From NCBI GenBank assembly GCA_050084985.1, contig JBITNC010000002.1, positions 27,280,001 through 27,344,000 on the forward strand: a stretch of DNA of 64,000 bases. Reading direction: 5' to 3'. Both the position numbers and the translations under genes were made by a program. How positions within the stretch are numbered: position 1 is the first letter of the stretch; the number at the start of each line of letters is the position of its first letter. Below, in pieces: positions 15,087 to 27,215 of the stretch. The notes below the pieces were generated by a model that saw nothing but the letters and a program-made list of their open reading frames with translations, had not been told where the DNA came from and searched no databases. The DNA is from Nageia nagi (lineage: Eukaryota > Pinophyta).

Positions 15087-18000
15087 AAGCCTCCCCTCTC
15101 GAATTGCTTACCCTTAAGCAATTTCAATGTTGGATGTGCAAGTACTTCATCTCCTACCCATGTAGAATCCTCATCTGATAAATCCTTCTATTTAATTAGG
15201 TACTCTTGAATCTATCTAGATCTCAACTTCTTGACCTTAGTCTCAAGCACTCTCTTTGGAATCAAGATCAATCACCCCTCATCATCAAATGGGGGTAAGA
15301 TGGTGAAGGAGACATGTTGTTTTTCCATGACATTCTTCAAGAGTGATACATGAAAGGTATCATAAATCTTTCTCTTTGGAGGAAGCTCTAGTTCATAAGC
15401 AACCTCTCCCACCTTATGTAGGATCTTGTATGTGTCAAAAAATCTAGGTTGTAGCTTCTCCACCTTTCGTTTCTAGAGAGATGATTGCCAGAATGGTTGC
15501 AATCATAAATACACCATGTCTCCCACCTCAAAGTTTCTCTCCATCTAGTTCTAATCATAATACTTCTTTTTCTATTTTTGAGCCATATGCAGGTTCTCTC
15601 GCAATGCCCTATTTGATGTCCTAATACTCCTACAAAATATCATTAGCCTTGGGAGCTCTACCTTCATCAAAAATCAAGTTTGTAAAGTTAGGAGGTTTAT
15701 AACCATATAAAGCCCTAAAAGGAGACATTTTGATGGATAAGTGATAAGTAGAATTGTAACAATACTCCCCAATGTGGAGCCACTTGACCCTTGACTATTA
15801 TTTTCCCATCACATAGTGCCTCAAATATTCCTCCATACACTTATTGACAATTTCTATTGTTCATCTGTCTATGGGTGATAATTGGTGCTAGGGGTGAGAT
15901 TAGTCCCACTCAACCAGAGTAACCAGAGTAGTTCTTGCCAAAACAAACTCATGAACTTGTTGTCCTAATCACTCATAATCCTCTTAGGCAACCCATGCAA
16001 TCTGAAGATCTCTTTGAAGAATAAGTCAACCACCTATGCAAGTAATAGTAATGGTAAAGAAATGGGCAACTTTGGTGAGTCTATTCACTACCATGAAGAT
16101 GCTATCTTTTCCTTGGGCCTTAGGGAGGTTGATGATGAAATTCATGAAGATATTCACCCATTTCTATTGATGAATAGATAATGGATGGAGCATCCCTCTC
16201 AACTTCACATGCTCCTCCTTATTCTCTTAGCACTATGAACACTCCTAGACATACTTCAAGACATCTTGCTTCAACCCTTTCCAAGTGAATCTCTCTCTCA
16301 CAACTTGGTAGGTATTTGTGATGTTCGAATGTCATGTAAGAGGAGTATTATGTAGCACCTATAATACCTTATTTCTAACCTTAGATTTTGAAGTTAAGAA
16401 GATCCTATTTCTCTTTAAAATCAACCCATCCTTGACCATATATGTCCTATTCTTCACTACTCCACTAAGGATGCCAAAGGCAAACTCATTCTAAGTGTAT
16501 TCGGCCATAATTGTCTTCTTCCAATATGTTGTGATAGAAGAGAGGGAGTAGAAGGAGGGATTTCTAGAAAATGCATCTGCTATGGTGTTCTTCTTTCCTT
16601 TAATGTACTGGATCTCAAAATTGAATGACTATAGTTTACTCACCCATCTTTGCTGCTTCTCACTAAGATATGTCTAGCTAAGGAAGTACTTCAAATTGTT
16701 TTGATCACTCTAGATGATAAAAGATCCAAAAATTGAGTACTGCTTGAACCTCTCCAATGCATGTATGATTGCCAACATCTCCTTATCATACACACTAAAA
16801 TTCAACTTTATACTCAACAACTTCTACTTTCAAATGTAATCTGTTGTCCCTTTTACATCAACACTACTTCAACATCTAGTTTGGAGGTATCACACTCCAC
16901 GGTAAAGGGGAAATGAGAAATTTGGTATAGCCAAGCAAAGATAAGTGCACATAACCATCTTAAACATATTTAAGGCTTCTTAGGCCCCATCACTTCAAAC
17001 GAATGCATCCTTCCTAGTTAGTTGCGTGAGAGGGACATCTAAGTGGGAGAAGCCATGTATGAATCTCTGGTAGTAGTTACATAGCCTCAAGAACCCTCTC
17101 CATTATGTGACTAATGTAAGGGATGGCCATTATTGGATGGATGTGATATTCTACTCATCCACCTTAAATCCATCATGACCAATTATGTGCCCAAGGTGTA
17201 AGATCTCTATCATACCAAACTCACACTTCAACTGTTTGGCATAAAACTTTTTCTCCTGCAAGATCCTCAAAATGTGGTCTAGGTGGTAGAGGTGTACTTC
17301 CCAAATTTTGTTTTAGACTATATATCATTGAATAAAAACTAATACAAACCTCCATAACTTCTCTTTAAAGACCTAGTTCATGGTCAACTAGAACGTGGCT
17401 GGTGCATTAGTCAATTCAAATGACATCACCAAGAATTCAAAATAACTATAGTGGCATTGAAAGGCTATCTTGTGGATTTCCTCTTTCATCTTGATCTAGT
17501 GATATCCAGATCTTAAATCAATTTTAGATAAGTACTTGGACCCATGCAACTCATTAATGAGATCATCCACTCTAGGGATAGGATACATGTTCTTGATGGT
17601 CTTCTTATTGAGTAATTGGTAATCGATGTACATCCTCATAGTCCCATCCTTCTTGATTAACACCATTGAAGAAGCAAATGGACTAGAATTGGGCTGAATG
17701 AATCCCATATCTAGAAACTCCTTGATAATATTCTCTATCTCATCCTTATACACCTTTGAATTCTTGTAAGGGGTGACCATAATCATCTTAGCTTCTGATT
17801 CCAACTCCATTGTATGCTCAAACCCTATAGATGGTGGCAAACCCTTGGGTATATCACCAAAAACATCCAAATATTAACCTAGAATGCATTGGATCTCCAA
17901 CAGTTGCTCCTTATCCTCCTTAGTATGCAACTTGGGGTCTCCCTTAGCCATAGTGAATACTTAGCCCCACTCCACATCTCCTTTCCGTACTATGGCATTC

Positions 18001-18503
18001 ATCTTCTTAGCTGATATCATTTGTATGATGGCCTCTAGTTTGCTACTAGTAGTGTTGGATCGAAGTGTTAACTTCCTTTTTGCCTTCTTCTTTCAATCCA
18101 TGGGGGTATCTTCCTCTCTGACTCCCTCTAATCTAGACGTTGGGGTCTTGGTTGGCTCTACCCCTCTAACGTTGGATTTTTTCCATGTTACCACTCCATA
18201 ACCTAATAGATCTTGATATAACTAAAAGGTGATGTCTCTCTAGAATTCTTTGGTAGTTCCTCAATATATCTAAAGTAAGATTTCAATCTTTGGTGGTGTC
18301 TTATGTGGAGGAACATATTTGGGCTCCCATGTCTTTCCCTTCTTCTTACTCATCTTCTTAGCATGCCTTTCTCCTAAGAACCATATAAGCCTCTCCCTTT
18401 CCTCCATAGGGACCTTGTTCTCTTCAAATTTTTGAAGAAGTTGGAAAAAAACCACCTAGTGATATTCATATTTCCTCACTCTGGTTGTAGATATGGATTC
18501 CAT
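15087..18503 (-). pseudogene. Polyprotein of gypsy D: N-terminal novel region, RT, RNase H, integrase, chromodomain
   Basis: On the minus strand an ATG at 18503, about 20 nt after the primer-binding site, begins a basic region of about 211 codons with no recognised gag or protease. It contains ERERLIWFLGERHAKKM and KKKGKTWEPKYVPPHK. Reverse transcriptase follows (17870 to about 17100; GSKYLSKIDLRSGYH). Its catalytic pair is lost: where FIDDILVYS is expected, near 17290-17330, the frame reads FIQ-stop-YIV. RNase H (about 17000-16600) and integrase (about 16300-15470; NRLTKVAHFF, KLQPRFFDTYKILHKVGEVAYE) come next, then a chromodomain (about 15260-15100) close to the polypurine tract. Many stops; not functional. 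Confidence 0.8.
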
Positions 18504-18521
18504 CCCCTCAGGTGGAAAGAT

Positions 18522-18538
18522 CTTCAGCTTTGATACCA
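18522..18538 (-). other. Primer-binding site of gypsy D
   Basis: The minus strand reads TGGTATCAAAGCTGAAG two nucleotides after the LTR end. TGGTATCA matches the 3' end complement of initiator methionine tRNA, the usual primer of plant LTR elements. Confidence 0.8.
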
Positions 18539-18540
18539 AT

Positions 18541-19123
18541 TGTAATGATCCAAAATGCAATTTGACTACATAATCAACAAATTCAATTATAAACACCTTC
18601 ACATCAAGCTTATAGCATCAAACACAAGCATCCAAACATTTAACCTAACAATGTTAGGATTATGGCATCCATCTGAAGTATTATTATAAATACACCAATG
18701 TCTAAGCTAAAAAAGCCTATACCAATGAACAACAACACACAATACCAACGTATGACTTACACATACAAGATCAACCATTCACACTTCAACATTGCATTCA
18801 TGAGCATAATAATAATATAACCTAAGATCCAAAAGCCCAATAATGGTATATATAATATTAATGATGTAATAATACAATACCAAGCCCAAGAGTTTTGATG
18901 TTGGCCTCTAAGGAGCGAAATAGGATGCAATACAAATATCCTCTCTCACTGAACTAATGATCGAACCATGGAACAATACACTTCCTTAGAATAAGAATCC
19001 TCCCCATCAAAGGGGCCCTCTTCAGATCCTAGAAATAGCCAAAGGGGCCCTCCTTAGATCTTGGAAACCATCAAAGGTAGAAGCAATACCTCATACTACA
19101 ACCATATGGACAAAGATGTTACA
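18541..19123 (-). repeat. 5' LTR copy of gypsy D, lacking U3
   Basis: This copy aligns with 14007-14537 of the complete LTR and then stops. The homology limit corresponds to a point 30 bp downstream of the first T of the TATA box in the complete copy, where transcription would be expected to begin. So it appears to contain only R and U5. The sequence beyond is the target duplication and the LINE. Confidence 0.75.
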
Positions 19124-19127
19124 CTAG

Positions 19128-22100
19128 TTTTGTAGACAAACAATATCCCTTAGCCTGAATGCCCTATATATGCTTGATATTGATGGGAAACCTTTTAGTA
19201 TTGTCAACATCAATGCCTCTAATCAAGGACTTGACAAATATACTCTTTGACGTTGGCTTTCCTTTTCAATAATGCCAACAATCTAGTTTTTTTATGGAGA
19301 TTTCAACATGGTCAAAAAGCCAAAAGATAAATTTGGTAGACTCCCCATGCATAGGTGTGGGAGAGAAAGAGTTGCTTAATTTTTGCTCAAAAATAAACAT
19401 AAATTAGTAGATCCCAATGCTTATCACACCCCTCAAAGTTTTCTAGACTCTATCTAGTTTAATTGGTCAAACTTTGAGGAGGAGGAAAATAGTGTGTTGA
19501 AGAGGTTAAACTAGACCATGCTCACATACCATCCTAGATTTTCCTTTCACATCCTTTCCCAAGATTCACCTATAGTGATCTCTTTCCCTAATAATACAAT
19601 CTCTGATCATATGTTAATTATTTTTAATTTTGCCTCCCCCTAGTATATTCCCAGAGTGTTCCATTCTCAGTTTTATCTTAATGTATCCTTTTTACACCAC
19701 CTAGCCACCATAAACCATATTCGTCGAGTCTGGAATCTAGTTCATAAACCCTTTGCACTTTTGGATTGGATTGACTAATGGAATGATGTTATCCTCTAAA
19801 CTTCCACCATCTAAAGAGTTTTGGGAATTTAACTTGCTAACATTCACAAATAGTACAATAATGCTCTTAAAGAGGAGTTTATTCAAGCCTTTGTTTAGCT
19901 AAAAGCTAATACCTGGAGCACTCCTATTCAACAACATGTTGCTTCTCTTTAGTATGAGTTAAGAAAAATGAAAATCTATGAGGCCAAGGATGCTTAGATT
20001 CAAGCCTACATTCATTGGCTTCACATTGGACACAAAGTTACTAAAGAGTTCTTCCAATGGCTTATGCTATTTGGAACTATAGGTCATTTAAAATCCATTA
20101 TGGAAAAAGATATTAGGGTCACAAACCCCCCCCAGTATTGCCAATGCTTTTACTAAACATAAACAAGAGGTTTCTACCTCTTAGGATTTCAACTCTAAAA
20201 GGAAAAAAGCATGACAAGCTTTCTCACTCTCAGAAAAAGGAATGTGATCTTCCATTCCTAGTTGAAGATCTGAATATGAATCTCTCTTCCATGGACAATG
20301 ACAAAGAACCTGGGCTCAATGGATTCCCTTATGAATTCTACAAGAAACTCGAGGATGATGTGTGATAGGATCTTCTAAATGTTTTCAAAGAAGCAATTTC
20401 AATTAGCTCCTTAGGATCACTAATAAAAAAGGTAACATTAAGTTGATTCCTAAGTCAGGTAACCCTAGTTTTTATCACTAGCTAGAGGCCCATCACTCTG
20501 CTCAATGTTAGCTATAAAATTATAGCTAAATCTCTTGCTTTAAATATTAGACCTCTTCTACCCTAAATTATTTGACTTGAATAAACTGGGTTCATTTAGA
20601 CCATGTATATTCTTGATAATATGATTGTTGTTTGGGAAGGAATGGAGTAGGCTCAAACCATTAATCAAAACACTTTGTTTGTCAAAATTGACTTTGAGAA
20701 AGCTTATGAAAAAATTGAATGGAATTTTATTCTATCCATGCTTCAAGCCTTGGGATTTGGCCTCACCTTTCTTGCATCAATTAAAATGCTTATTTTTTAT
20801 GCTTCAACATTCATCACACTGGAAGGTATGAAAATGGATAAAATTGGTCTTTTTAGATTAATTAGATAGGGTTGTCCCTTAGCCCCCTCTCTCTATGTAC
20901 TAGTTGTTGAAGCTTTTAGTTATCTTCTTGCTAATAAAACTTCCCAAGGATCGATTTGAGGTATTTCCCTACCAGGGAATCAAGATTAGCTTATTAATGG
21001 TCACTTTACTGATGACTCCTTCCTCACTTTAAGAGAAGATAAATTAAAGTTTCTATTCAATAAACTTTTCAATATCTAGACATTTTTTATAAAGCCTTGA
21101 GATCCTCTATTCAGTGGAGTAAAACCTCCTATTATAGACAAGCCATGACAAATACTCTTGATTGATTTCTTTCATACTAATAGTAATGGATTCAATCAGA
21201 AGAGATGTTCAAATTCTTAGGGATCCCCTTTTCTTTTCAATCTAAGATTTCTCAACTTTAGAGCTATGTGATTCAATGAATCAAGAAAAAACTAGAATAC
21301 TAAGTTTCCAAGAAGCTTTTTCTTGCTAGGAAATTCCAGATTTATTCCAAGGTGCTAGCCTTTACTCATGTTTATTCTCCTTCTTATTGGATTCCCTCAC
21401 TAAATTGTTATAAAAAGCTTGAGAAACTAGTCAGAGACTTTCTTTGGGCAAGTACTAAGGATAAAAAAGGAGTTCATAGAGTTTCCTGGGAGTGTTGCCT
21501 CCCTAAACTCTTAGGTGGTATGAGGATTTTTGATTACCAGAGATAAGGTAATATTCTGAGTGCTAAATGGATTATCTAATCCAAGGCCTAGAAGCATGGA
21601 AAATCCTCCTTTAATATTGTATATCTCAAGGACTTCCTTTAGGAATTTTTTTTTTAAAAAACTTGGATTTTTGAATGCTCATTGTGGCTCCCATGCCAAT
21701 CAAAATTATGGGATCCTTTATCTATAAGAGCATCTAGAAAGCATGGGAAGCTATCAAGCCTTGGCTTAGCTAGAAAGATGGTGGTAAATGCAAGGGTTTC
21801 TCCCTTTCCATTCTTAATATTTGGCAGTCTCCAACCATCTAATATAAAAGTCAACGTTTGGCCTGAACTCAATGGATTAGAGTTATAAGATTTTTTAGAA
21901 AAGGCATTGTCTCTCTTCAGGATTTTTTTAACTAGGCTACCAAAAGTTGGATTCCCTAGGAAGTGTTTAAGCAAAAATTTAATCTTAATCTCGATGACAA
22001 AATTACTTATGAGATAGTGTTTAACAACACCCCTTTATTGTTGTGGTCAAATATGGATCAACATTCCTAGCACCCTTGATGGATAGAATGGAAGTGGCAC

Positions 22101-22246
22101 AAAGGAATTGCACTCTCTTCTTCTTCAGTTAAACATGGTTATAATTAGCTTTCTCTCAATATGTCTATGGATCTTAAGCTTCATTTATGATGGATATCTA
22201 GTCTCCTACTAAGTTATGATGTAAAATATTCCATAATTTTTGGGTT
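19128..22246 (+). pseudogene. LINE ORF2: endonuclease end and reverse transcriptase
   Basis: Continues the LINE after gypsy D. Endonuclease blocks FSIVNINAS and GDFNMVKKPKDKFG appear at about 19190-19340. The reverse transcriptase follows: KIDFEKAYEKIEWNFIL and LGFGLTFLASIKMLIF (about 20680-20800), GLFRLIR...GCPLAPSLYV (about 20850-20900) and the catalytic block GHFTDDSFLTL (about 21000; FADD is more usual). Later comes the conserved KLLGGMRIF region and a WKWHKGIALSS stretch near 22090. Frames switch and stops are common. The ORF is cut by copia A at 22247 and resumes at 36590. Confidence 0.8.
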
Positions 22247-22707
22247 TGAAGAAATTAACCCTTTTTTAATTAACTTCTAATCTACCAACATCTTAAGAAG
22301 ACACTCACAACATCAACATAATAGCATAACAACACAAACCAATCTCATAATGAACATAAGATATAAAGTGGTTCCTCTCTCCTTGGGATTACATCCACTA
22401 ACTAAGATCTTCTTATTCTCAAAGACCTATCTTACAAAATCTTTCCTCTCTTTTCAAACCCTAAACTTATAGAAAAGCTTACTTCTAAGTTGCACATGAG
22501 GGGGGTGGGGTACCTATCTATTTATATGAAAAAACCCACTCTTTAACCTCCTTTTAACCCAAGGGTAAGGTTAAAGATATTTCTATATTTAATCCCTTTC
22601 CTATTTTTATTCCCTTAATGCTTTAAGGTATCTAAATATACTTTAAGTATTAAGTGAATTTACATTAAAGAGAAATATTACATAATATTATATTACAAAT
22701 TCTAACA
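22247..22707 (-). repeat. 3' LTR of copia A
   Basis: The minus strand begins TGTTAGAATTTGTAAT at 22707 and ends TTTCTTCA at 22247. The LTR carries TATAAATA in the stretch encoding the short first-exon-like leader. It aligns over its length with 36123-36589. Confidence 0.88.
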
Positions 22708-23800
22708 CTCCTCCTTAATGTAATATTAGGATAGAGCATAGAAAAAAAAGAAAAGAGAGAGTAAGAGAGAGAGAGAGTTCTCCTCCATAGAGATACAAGT
22801 GGAGATGAGAACTTTTACATATTTGAGAAATAAGCAAAATATTAGTTTGAGACTCACTACAATACCATTTGACAAAATAGTTTACAATACAATCATTAAC
22901 CATAATTGGTTTCACTGTAAGTATAGTTAATTAACACTAAGTTGACATGTGAGCCTCCATGAGCCTGCCCACTTGAAGTAAGTAACCTACATTCTTAAGA
23001 TGAAACTTGCAAGTTACAAGAATCACATAAATAATATAAGTTATATGCATCATATAAAATATTCATATCAATCATAATATAAATAAACTAAGTAATGCCA
23101 TCTATAAACTGATCAATGATGCACTATAAGTCATCACGAAGATACCAAGCCAATACTCATAGTCATATGCTATATATTAGAAACATATGTTGATCAACAA
23201 TAAAAAAAGAGCATATGCACATATGAATTACTCACATATGGATAACCAAACAATGCCAAAAAACATATACTAATTCCTCACATAGTGATAACAGAAACCA
23301 AAATGTACCATGAGTTCCTCACATAAAGTGAACTACCCATGAAGGTGTATATTTAATATCAACACTATACAACAAAATATCCTTTTAAGGATGAAGTTAT
23401 CATCACAAACATGAATCCAACAAAGAAATTCAAAATTCACTTTCCTTTGAGAACAACTTCACTAACCATAAGAAACTTCCAAAGTGTGTACAACAAAGTT
23501 TTTAAAGTGGTCTAGTGAATAAATCAAGAGACTCAAATTCAAATGAATAGAGTTGTAGTTATTCCATCAAGAACTTTCTCCTTGACATAATGTGATTAGA
23601 TTTGTAGTGCACTATAATTCATCACTAAGATGTCAAGCCATTACTTATAGTCATAAAAAAAAATGTATAAGCAAGGTATATAAACAAAAAATAAAGTGCC
23701 CAACAACTTTATTAAGAAGGAAGAAGTTAGAATGGATTCAACAAGAATTCAACCTTTACTCCCTTTTTGAGGGCAACTTCACCAACTTAATAGAATCCCT
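22708..23800 (-). other. 3' non-coding region and polypurine tract of copia A
   Basis: The minus strand has AAGGAGGAG directly before the LTR (22708-22716). The roughly 1.1 kb between RNase H and this tract is non-coding. It contains the ATATGTGAG...AACTCATATG-type repeat also found in B1 and B2. It also holds an imperfect extra copy of the RNase H tail, at about 23395-23640. Confidence 0.6.
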
Positions 23801-25162
23801 AAGCTTGGGTAACTAGGATTCAGGAAGGGGCTTGGTGAACAAATTAGCAGAGTTTAAGACTGATGGATAATACTACAAGTGTAGAAAATCATCTAAAACT
23901 TTCTCTTTGATGAAGTGGGATTGAATTTCTACATGCTTTTTTCTATGATGAAAAATAATATTCTTTTCCAAAGCAATAGCTGATTGATTATCTAAAGAAA
24001 TTTGAGATGAAAAAAATTGATCATACCTAATTTCTTTTAGAAGATGCTTCAACCAAATGGCTTCTAAGGATGCAACTAACATTGCATGATATTCAACCTC
24101 TATAGTGGAGAGAGTAGTGGTAGGTTGCTTCTTATAATCCCAAGAGATAACACTTGAACTAATGCTAAACATATAAGCAAAGGTTGTTTTTATGTCATCT
24201 TTGTCTCTCCCATACTTAGAATCTAAGAATCTTGAGAGAATAAATAAAAAAAACTTATCATACTTGAGAGCAAGATTCTTAGTTCCACAACATACCTCAA
24301 AATTTGCTTAACTACATTGAGGTGCTCAACATATAACTTTTGCATAAAGCAAGCCATCAAAATCATAGAAAAGGCAATATCTAGCCTAGAGATAGTCAAA
24401 TAAAGAAGACTACCAATTAGTTTTCTATAAGCCATAACATCTACCAACTGAGAGCTGGAACTAAGAGATAAAGTGATTATAAGAGAGATTGGTATTACAA
24501 CATATTTTCATTCTTACATTCTAAACTTTTGCAATATATCTAAGATATACTTAGATTGATTAAGATAAGTACAATTCTTGTATTGGTATACTTGTATACT
24601 AAGGTAGTATTGCAATAGACCAAGGTCTATGATTTCAAAAGTTGCCTTGAGTTTGGATATGTACTCTTGTATGAGGACTATATTATTCTATATAATCAAC
24701 AAATCATCCACATAGAGAAGAATCAAGATCAAATCTTATTCTTGGTTGAGCACATAAAGATCTATCTCAGAGAAGCATTTAGAAAACTCAATTTCCTCAA
24801 AGAATTCTAAAATTTTTTTGTACCAGGATCAAGGTGGGACTATATTATTCTATATAATCAACAAATCATCCACATAGAGAAGAATAAAGATCAAATATTA
24901 TTCTTGGTTGAGCACATAAAGATCTATCTCAGAGAAGCATTTAGAAAACTCAATTTCCTCAAAGAATTCTGAAATTTTTTTGTACCAGGATCAAGGTGCT
25001 TACTTAATTCCATATAAAAACTTCTTTAACTTACATACAAATGATTATTTTCCTTTCACAACAAGCCCTTTTGGTTGGATCATGTAGATTTCCACATCTA
25101 AGCCACCATTGAGAAAAGCACTTTTAACATTAAGATGAAAAAATTTCCATCCTTGAGCTGTT
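23801..25162 (-). pseudogene. Copia A reverse transcriptase (C-terminal part) and RNase H
   Basis: From 25162 leftward the minus strand reads STAQGWKFFHLNVKSAFLNG (palm domain). The YVDDLLII active-site block follows, present twice because of a tandem duplication. Then come YRKLIGSLLYLTISRLDIAF and the RNase H (ISWDYKKQPTTTLSTIEVEYHAM, LDNQSAIAL). The last part encodes the usual FTKPLP tail. It is the continuation of the segment at 31229-33780, from which B1 separated it. In-frame stops and frameshifts make it inactive. Confidence 0.85.
24677..25000 (-). repeat. 162-bp in-frame tandem duplication in copia A RT
   Basis: Units 24677-24838 and 24839-25000 are nearly identical, differing at only a handful of positions. 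162 bp is 54 codons, so the frame is kept. Each unit encodes the YVDDLL catalytic block of reverse transcriptase. Confidence 0.92.
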
Positions 25163-25167
25163 GAAAG

Positions 25168-25435
25168 TGTTGGAATGTATAATGCATTATTGTAAAGGTT
25201 TTGTAATAATTTTCTATGTAAGTTCACTAATACTTAAGGTTATCATTTGATACCTTAATTATTTAAATGAATATGATAATATAACTTATCCTACACTCAA
25301 TGTCATGAGCATGCCCCTTGGGTAAAAGGATGTGCATGTCATACTTTTGTACATTTGGTAAAAGGGTTATCCAAAGAGGGATTTTGGATTATAAATAGAA
25401 GGCTCCTTCTTTGGATAAAATACCAATTTGTGAAA
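25168..25435 (+). repeat. 5' LTR remnant of copia B1
   Basis: Starts TGTTGGAATGTATAATGC and follows the 3' LTR (30726 on) through the TATAAATA box to about 25435, where similarity ends abruptly. The next bases align with mid-gag of B2 (about 50060). Confidence 0.85.
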
Positions 25436-26156
25436 GATTACAATGTGGTTATCTAATTGAATAAAATAATTAACTTTAAGACCTAACGTATTGCTTATAG
25501 GTACATTTGGATCAATGATGAGTTCATAGTCTTTATCATTCTCCAAAGCCTTTCTTCAAAGTTTGGTAACTTTGTGATGGTTATGGAAATAAAGCTTGAT
25601 GTTGAAGAAGTTTTCTCTCTTGAGAACCTTTCAAAGCTCTTTTTGAATCATGAGAAAACCCTTAACAAAAAGGTGTTGATTTCTTTTCTTAAGGATAATA
25701 ACGTTGCTCTTGGAGCAACCAAAACTCCTTTCAAAAAGAAGTTCAACCATCAAAAGAAATTTTATCCTTATTTTTTCAAAAGATTTGAGAAAAGGAGAAA
25801 TGGTAACAATAGTAGAAACAATAGAAACAACAACAATAGTAGTAGGAACAACAACAATAATAATCACTTCAAGTAAAGAGATAGAAAAAATAAAGCAAAC
25901 AATCCAAATCTTAAGACAAAGTTGATAGAAATTGTAACTATTATGGCATTCAAGGTCACAAAGAAGTTGATTGCTACAAAAATAAAAGAACAAAGGTAAT
26001 GGAAATATATGTAAATTTAAAAAAAAAAGAAAAATATTCAAGTTGGTTTTGCTACGATGCTTTACTCCATGTCTCGCACTTTTTTGTCTGATTGGATTGT
26101 TGACTCTAGTTGCACTAATCACCTATGTTTTGAAAGAGAAAAGTTTGAAAACTTTT

Positions 26157-26655
26157 ACTAAGAGAATTGAACTATAATATGAATAACTCTATTCTCTCAA
26201 TATCATATGAAATCTTATAATTTACATCTAATATACTCACAAAGTAATCTTAAAAAGATAACACAAGATGTAAGTGGTTCCTCCAACTAAGAGTACATCC
26301 ATTAACTAGATCTCTCTTTTTAACAAATATGAACTTTTACAATCCTCCTAACTCATCTCCTAAAGACTATCCTATAGCATAGCTTTACTTCACAAATTGG
26401 TTTGTGATCACAAAGAGAGATCCTTCTATTTATAGGCCAAAACCCCTCTTTAGATCACCCTTTTATCCAATGTACAAAAGCATGACATGCACATCCTTTT
26501 ACCCAAGGGGCATGCTCATGACATAAAGTGAGGACAAGTTATATTATCATATTCATTTAAATATTTAAGGTATCAAATGATACCCTTAAATATTAGTGAA
26601 CTTACATAGAAGATTATTACATAACCTTTATAATAATGCATTATACATTCCAACA
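26157..26655 (-). repeat. Solo LTR, B-type, minus strand
   Basis: Minus-strand reading from 26655 starts TGTTGGAATGTATAATGC and aligns with the B1 and B2 LTRs over about 500 bp. No internal domain accompanies it. It interrupts the segment after the protease. The flanks TTTAC and TTCAT may be a diverged target duplication, but that is weak. The left limit is uncertain by a few bases. Confidence 0.82.
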
Positions 26656-27215
26656 TTCATAAGTATAGAAAAGATGCAGTTGTGATAGATGATAACTCTA
26701 TCTTTGAAGTCTAAGGAATTAGAAGTATGGTGATTCATGGGAAGGTTCTTGATAATGTGCTCTATGTTCTTAAGCTTAGAATGAACTTTCTCTTCATGAT
26801 CCAATTTGTGAGAAAAGGGTATTCATTTGAGTTCAACTTTCAATCTTGGTGCATTAAGAAAGGACTTGCCACGTTGGTTAAAGGGTTGGTGAAAGATGAT
26901 CTCTATGTTATGGATCAAATTCTAAGAAAGATGTGTCTTACTACAAATGTATGTTATAGAGGCAATCTTTGGCACCAACGTCTAAGGCACTTTAACCATA
27001 AGAGTATTCAAGTCATGAAAGACTATGAACTTGTGGAAGGTTTGCCTTCTATTTTACCTTCAATTAGTCTATGTGAGAAGTGCATTCTTGGCAAGATGCA
27101 TAGGTAAAAGTTCAAAAAAGATAAGGTAACAAGAGCATCTCAACCTCTTTAACTTATGTATTCAGATTTGATGGGCTCATTTCAGACTAAGTTGCTTGGA
27201 GGAGCATCTTATATC

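Larger units (their letters stand above)
14000..19127 (-). mobile_element. Ty3/gypsy chromovirus 'D' inserted in the LINE
   Basis: Minus-strand element with two LTR copies, a tRNA-Met-type primer-binding site, and a pol region ending in a chromodomain. It sits between two copies of ACTAG (13995-13999 and 19123-19127), and removing it restores the LINE frame, so this is the target duplication. Two features are odd. The 5' LTR copy (right side) lacks its first roughly 500 bp. Seven bases (14000-14006) lie between the 3' LTR end and the target duplication. No gag or protease is recognisable. Stops are frequent, so it is inactive. Confidence 0.85.

Noticed and set aside
22247-22707. A solo LTR independent of the right-hand LTR at 36123-36589
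   Set aside because: The polypurine tract, primer-binding site, coding order and LINE frame all fit the two being ends of one element interrupted by B1.
25631-26122. 163-codon minus-strand open frame with hydrophobic stretches, suggesting a membrane protein
   Set aside because: It is antisense to the Asn-rich gag region of copia B1; the hydrophobic residues come from reading the AAC/AAT-rich tract backwards. The same holds for 50210-50644.
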